A stretch of DNA of 64,000 bases from a bacterium 1XD42-76 (GTDB lineage: Bacteria > Bacillota > Clostridia > Lachnospirales > Lachnospiraceae): contig QZDW01000016.1 of assembly GCA_009917545.1 (NCBI GenBank), positions 1 to 64,000 of the forward strand, given 5' to 3'. The notes under the pieces are model-generated. The model was not told the DNA's origin. It did not search any database and saw only the letters and a list, made by a program, of their open reading frames with translations. Of this stretch, positions 26,453-35,745 are shown in pieces (within the stretch, counting starts at the first letter, position 1; every line of letters starts with the position of its first letter). The position numbers were made by a program, and so were the translations under genes.

Positions 26453-27382
26453 ATGAGAGAACGTGAATTTTTTCTTCCATCGAGTGACGGGAAAACAAGA
26501 CTCCGGTGTATGGAATGGATTCCGGACCAGGAGCCGGGGGCAGTATTGCAGTTTGCCCACGGCATGATCGAGCATGTGGAGCGGTACCGTGAGTTTGCAG
26601 AGTTCCTTGCCAGGCGCGGGATCGCTGTTTATGGACACGATCATTTGGGACATGGAAAGACCGTTCAGAGAGAAGAGGATTTCGGTTACTTTGGAGACAG
26701 CAGAGGTACAGAATGCCTGATCAAAGATATCAGGAGATTGACAGTATATGGGAGACGTAGATATCCCGGTGCAAAGCATTTTCTGCTGGGACATAGTATG
26801 GGCTCTTTTCTGGTGCGTCGGTATCTTTCGGTGTATGAGGACGGCCCTGACGGAGTAATTCTTCTGGGGACGGGCAGTCCGGCGGTTCTGTTTGTTATGT
26901 CCGGATATCTGATGTCGTCTCTTTTTTGCTGTATGAAAGGAAAACGCTTCCAAAGCCGGATCCTTTATGAGTTATCTCTGGGAGCTTACAACAGGAAATT
27001 TCGTCCGGTTTCGTCCGCCCATGACTGGCTTACGAGAGATACAGAAAAGAGTAAACAATATGGAGAGGACAAATATTGCCGTTTTCTGTTTACAGCAGGG
27101 GCGTACCGTGACTTTTTTGAAATTATTTTAAAGGTTCAGAGAGCCGAGAGAAAGGGAGTTATCCGTACACAATTTCCATTCCTTGTCCTGTCAGGAGAAA
27201 AGGATCCGGTGGGAGAGGAGACAAGAGGGGTCAGGCGAGTCTGCCGCCGTTATGATAAAGCAGGAGCAGACGATATGACTGTTGGCTTCTACGGAGGAGC
27301 CAGACATGAAATTCTCAATGAGACAAACCGTATTGAAGTATACCATGACATTTTTCAGTGGATTATGGAGCATCAGGGATAA
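26453..27382 (+). CDS. Alpha/beta hydrolase, monoacylglycerol lipase-like
   Basis: This serine hydrolase of about 309 residues belongs to the Hydrolase_4 (PldB/MGL) group. VLQFAHGMIEHVERYREFAE marks the oxyanion region, YGHDHLGHGKT follows, LLGHSMGSFLVRRYLS carries the nucleophile serine, and LVLSGEKDPVG and GARHEILNE supply the acid and the histidine. It probably releases fatty acids from lysophospholipids or monoglycerides in the cytoplasm. The ATG at 26453 has a modest ribosome site (CAGGG). It stands 245 bases from the previous gene, with no recognisable content in that gap. Confidence 0.88.
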   Translation: MREREFFLPSSDGKTRLRCMEWIPDQEPGAVLQFAHGMIEHVERYREFAEFLARRGIAVYGHDHLGHGKTVQREEDFGYFGDSRGTECLIKDIRRLTVYGRRRYPGAKHFLLGHSMGSFLVRRYLSVYEDGPDGVILLGTGSPAVLFVMSGYLMSSLFCCMKGKRFQSRILYELSLGAYNRKFRPVSSAHDWLTRDTEKSKQYGEDKYCRFLFTAGAYRDFFEIILKVQRAERKGVIRTQFPFLVLSGEKDPVGEETRGVRRVCRRYDKAGADDMTVGFYGGARHEILNETNRIEVYHDIFQWIMEHQG

Positions 27383-27534
27383 CGGACGGTTTTCGTGGTC
27401 CGTGGCGATATCAGGCAGGGATTCTGACAGAAGAGACCGACGGAGGTCTGACAGGAGTAGTGAGTGATTCATGAAGAAACAAGAATGATTTTTCCAACTG
27501 TTTAAAACAAACGTCAAAATTAACAGAATATTAA

Positions 27535-27563
27535 TTGTATTTATTTGGAAAATATGCTATACT
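27535..27563 (+). promoter_or_regulatory. Promoter for darA
   Basis: TTGTAT (27535-27540) and TATACT (27558-27563) are 17 bases apart, in the 310-base gap before darA. Between the promoter and the gene is a ~125-base leader in which I recognise no known riboswitch. Confidence 0.65.
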
Positions 27564-27691
27564 ATTCCCAGATATCATACCAAAGCCATGCTTACCAGAA
27601 ATGGAATTTGCTGTTTCATGATTCCGTTTCCGTGTAGCTCGGCATACAAGCGTCGGGTTCTTAATTAATAAGTTCAGAAAGGAATGATTGT

Positions 27692-28024
27692 ATGAAACTG
27701 ATTTACGCCATTGTACGCTATGATAATGAGGATGAAGTGATTAATGCTCTGACAAAGAAGCATTACAGTGTGACAAAGCTCGCGACAACAGGCGGTTTCC
27801 TGAAAAAAGGAAACACAACGCTTTTAATCGGTACGGAAGCGGAACGTGTTCAGGAGGCGATTGATACCATTAAGCAGGAGTGTGGAAAACGCCAGAAGAT
27901 TACAATCAATATGCCATATATCTCTGGTTCTGCTATGATAAACTGTGCAACGATGCCGATGACAGTAGAGGTAGGCGGAGCGACGATCTTTGTGATTGAT
28001 GTGGAGCGGTACGAGAAAACGTGA
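27692..28024 (+). CDS. darA: Cyclic-di-AMP receptor (PII-like, DUF970)
   Basis: This 110-residue PII-like protein of the DarA/PstA family binds cyclic di-AMP. The front MKLIYAIVRYDNEDEVINAL, the loop YSVTKLATTGGFLKKGNTTL and the strand VGGATIFVIDVERYEK are characteristic; TTGGFLKKGNT contains the nucleotide-contacting loop. Length is standard. AGAAAGGAATG lies upstream of the ATG. It has its own promoter and stands just before pta-ackA. Its downstream targets in these bacteria are not known. Confidence 0.93.
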   Translation: MKLIYAIVRYDNEDEVINALTKKHYSVTKLATTGGFLKKGNTTLLIGTEAERVQEAIDTIKQECGKRQKITINMPYISGSAMINCATMPMTVEVGGATIFVIDVERYEKT

Positions 28025-28093
28025 TTCATTTTTGTGAAGTATGAGGGCAGTTCTTGATTCCGGCAGGGGTGAACGCTGCTCTGCCGGACTGAT

Positions 28094-28150
28094 CTGACAG
28101 CTAGATGCTAGATAAAAAAGGCGAATGCTGCCTCTGTCAGTGATTTTTTT
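28094..28150 (+). terminator. Possible terminator after darA
   Basis: CTGACAG and CTGTCAG form a stem with a loop of about 34 bases, followed shortly by TGATTTTTTT. A second hairpin, CCGGCAG/CTGCCGG, lies about 40 bases upstream. Confidence 0.45.
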
Positions 28151-28195
28151 AACAAATATTATCGAAAAAAGTGCAAGAAATTTGGTGAAATTGGC

Positions 28196-28224
28196 TTGTA
28201 TTGGCAATTCTGCTGTTATATAAT
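28196..28224 (+). promoter_or_regulatory. Promoter for pta-ackA
   Basis: TTGTAT (28196-28201) and a perfect TATAAT (28219-28224) are spaced by 17 bases, about 40 bases before pta. Signal strength suggests high constitutive expression. Confidence 0.75.
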
Positions 28225-28265
28225 AAAAATATATATTCAGCAAATCGAGAAGGGAGTTTATTCAC

Positions 28266-29267
28266 ATGGCATTCATTGATCTTATGAAGGTGAAGGCAAG
28301 ACAGGACAAGCAGACGATTGTTTTGCCGGAGAGCAACGATAAGAGAACTCTGATTGCAGCTGCTCAGGTTCTTAAGGAGGGTACCGCTGATCTTGTCATG
28401 ATCGGTAAGGAAGAGAAGATAATGGACGGTGCTCACTGGCTGGAAGTTGAGCTTGACGGACTGAAAGTGGTTGATCCGGATGAAGATCCCAAATTTGACC
28501 ACTATGCAGAGACTTTATTTAAATTAAGAGAGAGCAAGGGCATGACGCTTGAGAAGGCTCAGGAGATTTTGAAGAATGACTATATTACTTATGGTGTCAT
28601 GATGGTTAAGGAAAAGGATGCCGACGGCCTGGTGGCAGGAGCATGCCATGCGACGGCAGAGACTCTGAGACCTGCTCTTCAGATCTTAAAGACGGCTCCC
28701 GGAACAGAGCTGGTGTCCGGTTTCTTTATCATGGATGTGCCGGACTGTGAATATGGTGCAAACGGTACATTCCTGTTTGCAGACTGCGGTCTGAACCAGG
28801 ATCCGAACTCGGAAGAGTTGGCAGCGATCGCAGACAGCAGTGCCAAGAGCTTCCGTTCTCTGGTGGGAGAGAAGCCGGTGATTGCCATGCTGTCTCATTC
28901 CACGAAGGGGAGTGCCAAGCATGCTCTGGTGGACAAGGTCATTGAAGCAACGCGCATTGCACATGAGAAATATCCACAGCTTGAGTTAGACGGCGAACTG
29001 CAGACAGATGCTGCGATCGTTCCTTCTGTTGCTAAGGCAAAGGCTAAGGGAAGTGCGGTGGCAGGCCATGCAAATGTACTGATTTTCCCGAACCTTGACT
29101 GTGGTAATATCGGCTACAAGCTGGTACAGAGACTTGGTAAGGCAGATGCATACGGTCCCATGCTTCAGGGAATTGCGAGACCGGTTAATGACTTATCCCG
29201 TGGATGTTCTGCTGAGGATATCGTCGGTGTTGTCGCACTTACAGCAGTACAGGCTCAGATGGCATAG
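28266..29267 (+). CDS. pta: Phosphate acetyltransferase
   Basis: This 333-residue enzyme converts acetyl-CoA and phosphate to acetyl phosphate and CoA, the first step of acetate formation. It is the short single-domain clostridial type. IVLPESNDKRTLIAAAQVL opens the domain; KDADGLVAGACHATAETLRP, MLSHSTKGSAKH and FPNLDCGNIGYKLVQRLG are conserved substrate-binding stretches. GAAGGGAG precedes the ATG. It is followed after 176 bases by ackA. Confidence 0.97.
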   Translation: MAFIDLMKVKARQDKQTIVLPESNDKRTLIAAAQVLKEGTADLVMIGKEEKIMDGAHWLEVELDGLKVVDPDEDPKFDHYAETLFKLRESKGMTLEKAQEILKNDYITYGVMMVKEKDADGLVAGACHATAETLRPALQILKTAPGTELVSGFFIMDVPDCEYGANGTFLFADCGLNQDPNSEELAAIADSSAKSFRSLVGEKPVIAMLSHSTKGSAKHALVDKVIEATRIAHEKYPQLELDGELQTDAAIVPSVAKAKAKGSAVAGHANVLIFPNLDCGNIGYKLVQRLGKADAYGPMLQGIARPVNDLSRGCSAEDIVGVVALTAVQAQMA

Positions 29268-29443
29268 CAGGATTTCTATGTCGGATGCGGTATGTTACCA
29301 TTTCCATACAGAGAGAGCTTCTGGTATATGTTCCGCGTCACGGACAGGAATATGTCACTGCCTGCTTTGTCATACTGGGGAATCCGGATGGCCCGCGGCA
29401 ATGGCACTTTTATTGAAAAGACAGGATAAGGAGTTTAATTGAA

Positions 29444-30634
29444 ATGAATATTTTAGTAATTAATTGCGGCAGTTCTTCTTTAAAATATCAGTTGATCAAT
29501 TCTGATACAGAAGAGGTTCTGGCAAAGGGACTTTGTGAGAGAATCGGTATTGAAGGCAGTCAGATCACTTATCAGCCGGCAAATGGCGAGAAAGAGACTA
29601 CCGTTTCTCCGATGCCGGATCATACTCAGGCGATTCAGCTTGTAATTGATGCCCTGACGAATGCAAAGAACGGCGTTATCAAAAGCCTTTCTGAGGTCGG
29701 AGCTGTTGGACACCGCGTAGTACATGGCGGCGAAAAGTTTACGGCTTCTACACTGCTTACGGATGAGGCTATGGCTGCAATCGAGGAATGTAATGATCTG
29801 GCGCCGCTTCACAATCCGGCAAACCTGATCGGGATCCGTGCATGCCAGAAGCTGATGCCGGGTACGCCGATGGTAGCGGTATTTGATACCGCGTTCCATC
29901 AGACGATGCCGGAGGAGGCTTATCTTTACGGCCTTCCCTATGAGTACTATGAGAAATATAAGGTAAGAAGATATGGTTTCCACGGTACTTCTCACAGCTT
30001 TGTATCCAAAAAAGCTGCAGAGGTTGCTGGTAAGCCGTACGAGGATTTAAAGATTATTGTCTGCCATCTCGGAAATGGCGCGAGCCTTTCCGCGGTCAGG
30101 AACGGAAAGTCTGTTGATACCAGCATGGGCCTGACTCCGTTAGAGGGTCTGATTATGGGAACACGTTCCGGCGACATGGATCCGGCAATTATTGAATATA
30201 TTGCTAAGAAAGAGAATCTGGACATTGCAGGCGTTACCAACGTTCTCAATAAAAAGTCAGGTGTTCTTGGACTCTCCGGTGTATCAAGCGATTTCCGCGA
30301 CTTAGAGGAAGCGGCAGCTGCAGGTAACGACCGTGCTGAGAAGGCATTAAAAGCATATAATTACCGCGTAGTGAAATACATCGGCGCTTACACGGCAGCG
30401 ATGGACGGTGTGGACGTGATTGCATTTACTGCCGGACTTGGTGAGAATGGTAAGACGACGAGAAAGGCAATCTGTGAGCACCTTTCCTATCTTGGTATCC
30501 AGATCGACGATGAGGCCAATTCTGTGAGAGGAAAAGACATGGTGATTTCTACTCCGGATTCCAAGGTCAAAGTTATGGTAATTCCGACAAATGAAGAGCT
30601 CGCAATCGCACGAGAGACACTCGCGTTAGTTTAA
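29444..30634 (+). CDS. ackA: Acetate kinase
   Basis: This 396-residue cytoplasmic kinase makes ATP and acetate from acetyl phosphate, completing the pathway begun by Pta. Visible motifs are [20 protein letters not shown] (signature 1), [41 protein letters not shown] (phosphate-binding), [19 protein letters not shown] (signature 2) and [20 protein letters not shown] lies upstream of the ATG. A strong terminator follows about 40 bases after the stop. Confidence 0.98.
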   Translation: MNILVINCGSSSLKYQLINSDTEEVLAKGLCERIGIEGSQITYQPANGEKETTVSPMPDHTQAIQLVIDALTNAKNGVIKSLSEVGAVGHRVVHGGEKFTASTLLTDEAMAAIEECNDLAPLHNPANLIGIRACQKLMPGTPMVAVFDTAFHQTMPEEAYLYGLPYEYYEKYKVRRYGFHGTSHSFVSKKAAEVAGKPYEDLKIIVCHLGNGASLSAVRNGKSVDTSMGLTPLEGLIMGTRSGDMDPAIIEYIAKKENLDIAGVTNVLNKKSGVLGLSGVSSDFRDLEEAAAAGNDRAEKALKAYNYRVVKYIGAYTAAMDGVDVIAFTAGLGENGKTTRKAICEHLSYLGIQIDDEANSVRGKDMVISTPDSKVKVMVIPTNEELAIARETLALV

Positions 30635-30675
30635 ACGTTCAGAGAGTTTGATTGTAATTTACAAATTGACAGTGA

Positions 30676-30705
30676 AAGCTCCCCTGTTTTTTGACGGGGA
30701 GCTTC
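30676..30705 (+). terminator. Terminator after ackA
   Basis: AAGCTCCCC and GGGGAGCTT form a perfect nine-pair stem with a 12-base loop. The 270 bases between here and the next gene hold promoter-like AT-rich sequence but no assignable site. Confidence 0.85.
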
Positions 30706-30976
30706 TTTCATTCCATTATACAGATGATATAGAAAAAAGTTCCTTATTTCTTGATTTTTCAAGTACAATGTATTAAAATAGAATTGATTTGGATCATTCT
30801 CTGCCGTTGAAAGAAGTACATCTTTTGCAAAATTTTGCAGAGTTGTGTGCCGGAACGAGTCATGTTATGGTATATGACATTGATCGCTTCCGGCGTTGTT
30901 TTATGTAAGAACCGTGGAACCAAACACCTGAGCCAATAGCCAGGGTTGGAATTATAGAAAGAAAGGAATGATTAAA

Positions 30977-33118
30977 ATGAAAAAGACACGTTTGACGGCA
31001 TATTTGCTGTCAGGGTGCCTCATGGCTGCCAGTCTGGCGGTGACGAATGTCTCCTGTGCATGGGCAGCTACAGACGGATTACCTGAGGCGAGGACTGAGA
31101 GCGAAATTCGCGAGTTCTTTGAAAGTAATCCGTTCACAATCAGCGGCGGGGATACATATGATGTAGAGCCGGATATTAATGCAGGGGTGGCAGGAAAACT
31201 GTCAGATGAGTCTGTGCAGAACGCATTGAACGCGCTGAATTTTGTGCGTTTTGTAGCAGGGCTTCCATCCGATGTCACGAACAGTGACGAATACGAGCGG
31301 ATGGCACAGGCAGGAACTACCCTGCTGATGAAGATAGGGAGCCTGAATCATACGCCGTCTCAACCTGCGGGGGTATCGAAGGAGTTTTATGATCTTGCCT
31401 ATTCCGGAACGAGTGCAAGTAACCTTGGTATGGGGTATGGCAATCTTGGCAGAGCTGTGATCGAAGGATGGATGGAAGATGGTGATGCAGGTAATATTGA
31501 CCGTGTCGGTCACAGAAGATGGTGTTTGAGTCCTAAAATGGGACAGACTGGATTTGGCCACAGTGGAAGTTTTACGGCGATGTATTCGTTTGATAAGTCA
31601 GACAACGCTTCGGTAGAATACATTGCATGGCCTGCTCAGGTGATGCCGGTGGAATACTTCTACGGCCCCTGGAGCCTGATGTTTGATTCCGATATCACAG
31701 CAAAGCCAAGTAGTGTAAAGGTCACGATGGTAAATACGACGAACGGTGAGGAATATGTCCTGACGAATTCCGACAAATCTGTCAAAGGGAAATACCTGAA
31801 CGTGAATATGCCGGAAGGAAATATGCTGGGATATGGATACATGTCAGCACTTATTTTTCAGCCAGGCGTAACCTTCAAGGCCGGCGATGTAGTCAATGTG
31901 ACGATTACGGGGCTTAGCTCCGGTACAGTTGAATATACGGTACATTTCTTCTCCATGAAAGAAGAGACTCCGAATATTCCTCTCACAGGCCTTGTTGGAA
32001 ATGAGACAGAAAAGACGATGAAGGTCGGCGATACCTGGCAGTTTAAGGTGACACCGAGTCCGGCAGGAGCCAATGACACAGATATGAGCAGGCTTCAGTG
32101 GACATCCTCCAACGATGCCGTTGCTTCTGTATCCGGTAATGGTCTCGTAACAGCAAAGGGCGCCGGAACCGCGACGATTACAGCGACTGTTAAAGGAATT
32201 TCTGCAAGTTGCAAGATCACAGTTACAGACCCGAACGCCAGTGGAGACGGGGAAAACAAACCGTCCGATGGTAATACCGGAAATCAGGGCGGAAACAACA
32301 CGGATAATACAGATAAACCTTCTGACGGAAATACCGGAAACCAGGGCGGAAACAACACGGATAATACAAACAAGCCTTCTGACGGAAATACCGGAAATCA
32401 GGGCGGAAACAACACGGATAATACAGATAAACCTTCTGACGGAAATACCGGAAACCAGGGCGGAAACAACACGGATAATACAGATAAGCCCTCTGACGGT
32501 AATACTGGAAACCAGGGCGGAAACAGCTCAGATAATAATCAGGGCGGCGGAAGCAGCGATGATTCCGGCTCTGGCTGGTCCGCAGGTTCTTCCAAACCCA
32601 AAGGAAGTAAAAATGGCAGCGGCGGCAGTGGCAGCAGCCAGACAAACAGCAATCATAACAACAGCCAGAACAATTCAGGAACGAAGCCAAACCTTCCCTC
32701 CTATGTTACATACGGCTCCTGGACAGAACAGAATGGTTCCTGGACATTTGAGGATACGCAGGGTGTCAAGTATAGAAGCTGCTGGGCAGCTGTGTACAAT
32801 CCATATGCTAATGTGAGTGCAGGTCAGCAGGAATATGACTGGTTCTTCTTTGATGAGGCCGGAAATATGAAAACAGGCTGGATGTTAGATGGCGATGGAA
32901 ACTATTACTATTTGAACAATGAGTCCAACGGAACAAGAGGCAGTATGATGACAGGATGGTGCTGGATTCCGGATGCGAATGGCGTCAGAAAATGTTACTA
33001 CTTAAATCCCAACTCAGACGGGACGAGAGGTAAGCTTCTTACGAATGCGTCGATCGGCGGATTTACCGTAAATGCAAACGGTGAGTGGGTTGTGGATGGC
33101 GTTGTTCAGACAAGGTAA
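30977..33118 (+). CDS. Secreted CAP-domain protein with wall-binding repeats
   Basis: This protein of about 713 residues starts with a signal peptide (MKKTRLTAYLLSGCLMAASL ... CAWA). A CAP/SCP-like domain follows (about 65-190: LNALNFVRFVAGLP, GNIDRVGHRRWCLSPKMGQ), then an immunoglobulin-like BIG2 domain (about 335-418: SSNDAVASVSGNGLVTAKG). Next is a low-complexity region of five 19-residue repeats (KPSDGNTGNQGGNNTDNTD). The C-terminus has glucan/choline-binding-like repeats (GNMKTGWMLDGDGNYYYLN, GSMMTGWCWIPDANG) that may bind cell wall polymers. The ATG at 30977 has GAAAGGA at the right spacing; an ATG at 30968 touches it. Function is unknown, probably surface or secreted. Confidence 0.85.
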   Translation: MKKTRLTAYLLSGCLMAASLAVTNVSCAWAATDGLPEARTESEIREFFESNPFTISGGDTYDVEPDINAGVAGKLSDESVQNALNALNFVRFVAGLPSDVTNSDEYERMAQAGTTLLMKIGSLNHTPSQPAGVSKEFYDLAYSGTSASNLGMGYGNLGRAVIEGWMEDGDAGNIDRVGHRRWCLSPKMGQTGFGHSGSFTAMYSFDKSDNASVEYIAWPAQVMPVEYFYGPWSLMFDSDITAKPSSVKVTMVNTTNGEEYVLTNSDKSVKGKYLNVNMPEGNMLGYGYMSALIFQPGVTFKAGDVVNVTITGLSSGTVEYTVHFFSMKEETPNIPLTGLVGNETEKTMKVGDTWQFKVTPSPAGANDTDMSRLQWTSSNDAVASVSGNGLVTAKGAGTATITATVKGISASCKITVTDPNASGDGENKPSDGNTGNQGGNNTDNTDKPSDGNTGNQGGNNTDNTNKPSDGNTGNQGGNNTDNTDKPSDGNTGNQGGNNTDNTDKPSDGNTGNQGGNSSDNNQGGGSSDDSGSGWSAGSSKPKGSKNGSGGSGSSQTNSNHNNSQNNSGTKPNLPSYVTYGSWTEQNGSWTFEDTQGVKYRSCWAAVYNPYANVSAGQQEYDWFFFDEAGNMKTGWMLDGDGNYYYLNNESNGTRGSMMTGWCWIPDANGVRKCYYLNPNSDGTRGKLLTNASIGGFTVNANGEWVVDGVVQTR
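32258..32542 (+). repeat. 57-bp tandem coding repeat, five copies
   Basis: Five in-frame copies of a 57-base unit encode KPSDGNTGNQGGNNTDNTD; the last copy is diverged (GNSSDNNQ). The near identity of the middle copies suggests recent copy-number change by slippage. It forms a flexible spacer between the Ig-like and wall-binding parts. Confidence 0.95.
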
Positions 33119-33152
33119 ATTGCAGCAGCGATAAAATATTAAGAAAAATTAG

Positions 33153-33195
33153 AAAACGCCCTTTCCCGCATGAAAGTTTGGGAGAGGGCGTTTTT
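33153..33195 (+). terminator. Terminator after CAP-domain gene
   Basis: AAAACGCCCTTTCCC and GGGAGAGGGCGTTTT form a long stem with one mismatch, followed by further T residues. Confidence 0.85.
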
Positions 33196-33309
33196 GCTAT
33201 GTTGTTTGAACATTTGCTTTTAGTGATATAAAAGAAATATCATAAATATGTAAAGGTCAAAGGATATCTGAACCAGCAATATTTAAAAGAACTTTGATAA
33301 AAAAATCTT

Positions 33310-33340
33310 GTTGCAAAAAGTGTACTTTTTGCAACTTTTT
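33310..33340 (+). terminator. Second hairpin, terminator or operator
   Basis: GTTGCAAAAAG and CTTTTTGCAAC form a perfect 11-bp stem with a four-base TGTA loop, followed by TTTTTCTT. It lies 190 bases after the CAP gene and 150 bases before the yceD promoter, so its role is uncertain. Confidence 0.55.
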
Positions 33341-33441
33341 CTTATTGTGATATTCCACTATAAGATTAGTATAAAAGCTGAGAAAAGTCAATGAGAATTG
33401 TGCATTTTTACCCGGTTTTTGACAAAAGGTGAATCCATTTT

Positions 33442-33471
33442 AAATCCACAAGTTTCAAATCCACAAGTTTC
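33442..33471 (+). repeat. 15-bp direct repeat upstream of yceD promoter
   Basis: AAATCCACAAGTTTC occurs twice back to back, ending 11 bases before the -35 box. Tandem placement close to a promoter suggests a possible regulator-binding site; the regulator is unknown. Confidence 0.6.
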
Positions 33472-33482
33472 TCTAAAACCGG

Positions 33483-33511
33483 TTGACAAACCCTTCCATT
33501 GACGATATAAT
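33483..33511 (+). promoter_or_regulatory. Strong promoter for yceD-rpmF
   Basis: Consensus TTGACA (33483-33488) and TATAAT (33506-33511) are 17 bases apart, 27 bases before the gene. Confidence 0.9.
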
Positions 33512-33537
33512 ATCTTGGTGCGTATTAGGAGGATAAT

Positions 33538-34065
33538 ATGCTGATTAATTTATCCAAAGTTTTTACTCTGGAAGGAAAAGAGAAAACCTGGGAGGTTCCT
33601 TTTGAAAAAAAGACTTTTTCAGGAGCTGGCGGGGAGTATCCTGTTGCGAACAGTGAACCGGTACGGATTATGGTAAAGAATCTGGGGAACCGCAAGCTGG
33701 CTTTGACGGGGGATACTTCTGTGACGCTTGCGTTAGAGTGTGCCCGATGCCTTGCGCCGGTGGGGTATACGTGTGAGCTTGTATTCGACGAGGAGCTGGA
33801 TATGAGGGCAACGGATGCGGACAGGGTGAGAAATTTGGATGAACAGTCCTATTTGTCTGGCTATAATCTGGATGCAGACCAACTGGTTTGTAATGAACTT
33901 ACCTTGAGCCTGCCTATGAAGGTCCTGTGCAAGGAAGATTGCAAAGGGATTTGTAATAGATGTGGAGCAAATCTCAATTTTGAGACTTGTGACTGCGATA
34001 CCAGGTCGCTTGATCCAAGGATGGCAGTTATCCAGGATATTTTCAAACAGTTTAAGGAGGTGTAA
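33538..34065 (+). CDS. DUF177 (YceD) family protein
   Basis: This 175-residue protein belongs to the YceD/DUF177 family, which is almost always coded directly before ribosomal protein L32 and has been linked to 23S rRNA metabolism. LALECARCLAPVGYTCELVF carries the first CxxC pair, and LCKEDCKGICNRCGANLNFE the second cysteine cluster, probably binding zinc. TAGGAGG lies upstream of the ATG. Three bases separate it from rpmF. It is transcribed from a near-perfect promoter. Confidence 0.92.
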   Translation: MLINLSKVFTLEGKEKTWEVPFEKKTFSGAGGEYPVANSEPVRIMVKNLGNRKLALTGDTSVTLALECARCLAPVGYTCELVFDEELDMRATDADRVRNLDEQSYLSGYNLDADQLVCNELTLSLPMKVLCKEDCKGICNRCGANLNFETCDCDTRSLDPRMAVIQDIFKQFKEV

Positions 34066-34068
34066 ACC

Positions 34069-34251
34069 ATGTCTATCTGTCCGAAAAATAAATCTTCTAA
34101 GGCTAGAAGAGACAGCCGCAGAGCAAATTGGAAGATGAGCGCTCCCAATTTGGTAAAGTGCAGTAAGTGCGGCGCGCTGATGATGCCCCACAGAGTCTGC
34201 AAGGCATGCGGCAGCTATAATAAGAGAGAGATCATTAAGGTTGAAGATTAA
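34069..34251 (+). CDS. rpmF: 50S ribosomal protein L32
   Basis: This 60-residue protein of the large ribosomal subunit has the standard front MSICPKNKSSKARRDSRRAN and the four-cysteine zinc site in KCSKCGALMMPHRVCKACGS. It is fully conserved in length. AAGGAGGTG overlaps the previous gene's end. In related bacteria plsX normally comes next; here plsX starts 9.8 kb away. Confidence 0.98.
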   Translation: MSICPKNKSSKARRDSRRANWKMSAPNLVKCSKCGALMMPHRVCKACGSYNKREIIKVED

Positions 34252-34293
34252 GATTTGAAAAATCATTAAAATGGATCAAAAGAGCAAACGGCG

Positions 34294-34326
34294 GGCTTCT
34301 GGGGATTTTCCTCAGAAGCCTTTGTT
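34294..34326 (+). terminator. Terminator after rpmF
   Basis: GGCTTCTGGGG and CCTCAGAAGCC form an imperfect stem with a short ATTTT loop, followed by TTTGTTT. Confidence 0.8.
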
Positions 34327-34379
34327 TATATGACAGACATTCTTGTGTTCTATGGTGAAAATCCACATAGGCGTAACCG

Positions 34380-34640
34380 CCGACAAACTTTAAAAGCAGA
34401 GACGATGTGCTCATTCGGTTGCTGCACTTTGAATATTTGTCCTTTGATGAAAAGACTTCAGAAGTGTTTATTCCTAACCGGGAGATTGCCAGGGAGTTTT
34501 ATGAGGTCAGTAAAAGCTGGCAGCTGGGACGAACCGATCCAGGCGCTGGAGTGTTCGGACAGCATTGCACGGTTATGGAGAACGTGGCATCCGGACGATT
34601 ATTTTTGGATTCATTGTATTTTGGGCGAGAGTTGTCTACA
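34380..34640 (+). pseudogene. Fragment of AAA-ATPase-like/PD-(D/E)XK gene
   Basis: One frame reads LLHFEYLSFDEKTSEVFIPN and REIAREFYEVSKS, which is typical of the middle of the AAA-ATPase-like family (an intact member lies at 2637). After a one-base shift, DEPIQALECSDSIARLWRTW continues the family text. Front, back and reading frame are all lost. It lies immediately after the rpmF terminator, at the left edge of the DNA separating rpmF from plsX. Confidence 0.7.
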
Positions 34641-34818
34641 CTATTTGGGTGAGTGAAATGTTATCCGGAGAAAATGCATTTTTTCAGGAACATTCGGGTG
34701 AAGTATGAAAGAATGCGATCGCGGACAGAGCCCGGTTGACGACTGGTGCAGGAGGCCACAGCGAGTGCCAGATTCCGGCCGGGGGCTGCAGATGAAAGAC
34801 AGAGAAGGAGGACAACAT

Positions 34819-35745
34819 ATGGAAGCGATTATTCTCGATCATGTTGGCAAGACGTTTTCCTGTGGAAAAAGAGCCGTGGACTCAGTGAGCCTCAGCCTGG
34901 AGGAAGGGGAAGTCTTTGGTTTCCTGGGGCCAAATGGTGCCGGGAAAACTACGACGGTGAAGCTGCTCAATGGGATGCTGATGCCCACAGAGGGGACCTG
35001 CAAAGTATTTGATATGGATCCGGCCGAAGAGCCGGAGAAGGTCCACGCCTGTTCCGGCGTAGTGACAGAGCATGCACAGATGTATGATACAATGACCGGA
35101 CTTCAAAATCTGGTATTTTACGGGACAGTTTTCGGCCTGAATGCCGCTGAGAGCGAGAAAAGAGGGAGGCAGCTTCTAAAGCAGATGGAGCTGGAGGAAG
35201 CTGCAGACAGGAAGCTTTCCACTTATTCTACCGGTATGCGGCAGCGGCTTTCTCTGGCAAGGGCGCTGGTCCATGAACCGAGGATCCTGTTTCTGGATGA
35301 ACCGACCTCAGGTCTGGATCCGGAGAGTGCAAGAAATGTCCATGTTATGATACGAAGGCTGGCAGAGGAAAAGGGAATTACGGTGTTTCTCTGCACCCAT
35401 CAGCTGCGTTACGCCCAGGAGATCTGCACCCGTTACGGCCTGATGGATCAGGGACGTCTGCTCGCGGAGGGAACGCTTGAGGATTTTCGGAAAAAACAGG
35501 GCTCCGGGATCACTGTGGAAATTGAGGCGGATGGTATGCCGGAAGGACTGGCCTGCCGTCGGATAACGCCTGTGAGGTTTGAGGTCAGGGTCCGGACGCG
35601 TGAGGAGATACCGGAAATCGTCCAGAGGATTTTGACGGCCGGAAAGCGGATTTATCATATCTCATCCTGCCAGCCGTCTCTCGAGGACATATATTTTGCA
35701 CTGACAAAGAATGGAAAGGAAAACAGGGAGGAGAAAGAGCTATGA
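34819..35745 (+). CDS. ABC transporter ATP-binding protein
   Basis: This 308-residue ATPase drives a membrane exporter. It shows Walker A GPNGAGKTTT, signature STGMRQRLSLARAL, Walker B RILFLDEPTSGLDPES, and the switch histidine in FLCTHQL. The C-terminal ~80 residues (VRFEVRVRTREEIPEI) are the extension common in DrrA/NatA-like exporters. The ATG at 34819 follows AGAAGGAGG; an upstream in-frame extension has no ribosome site. It overlaps the permease gene by four bases (ATGA). Substrate unknown; NatAB-like ion or drug export is possible. Confidence 0.93.
   Translation: MEAIILDHVGKTFSCGKRAVDSVSLSLEEGEVFGFLGPNGAGKTTTVKLLNGMLMPTEGTCKVFDMDPAEEPEKVHACSGVVTEHAQMYDTMTGLQNLVFYGTVFGLNAAESEKRGRQLLKQMELEEAADRKLSTYSTGMRQRLSLARALVHEPRILFLDEPTSGLDPESARNVHVMIRRLAEEKGITVFLCTHQLRYAQEICTRYGLMDQGRLLAEGTLEDFRKKQGSGITVEIEADGMPEGLACRRITPVRFEVRVRTREEIPEIVQRILTAGKRIYHISSCQPSLEDIYFALTKNGKENREEKEL

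Noticed and set aside
27564-27691. Possible riboswitch in the darA leader
   Set aside because: I could not match it to any known aptamer; its pairings are weak.
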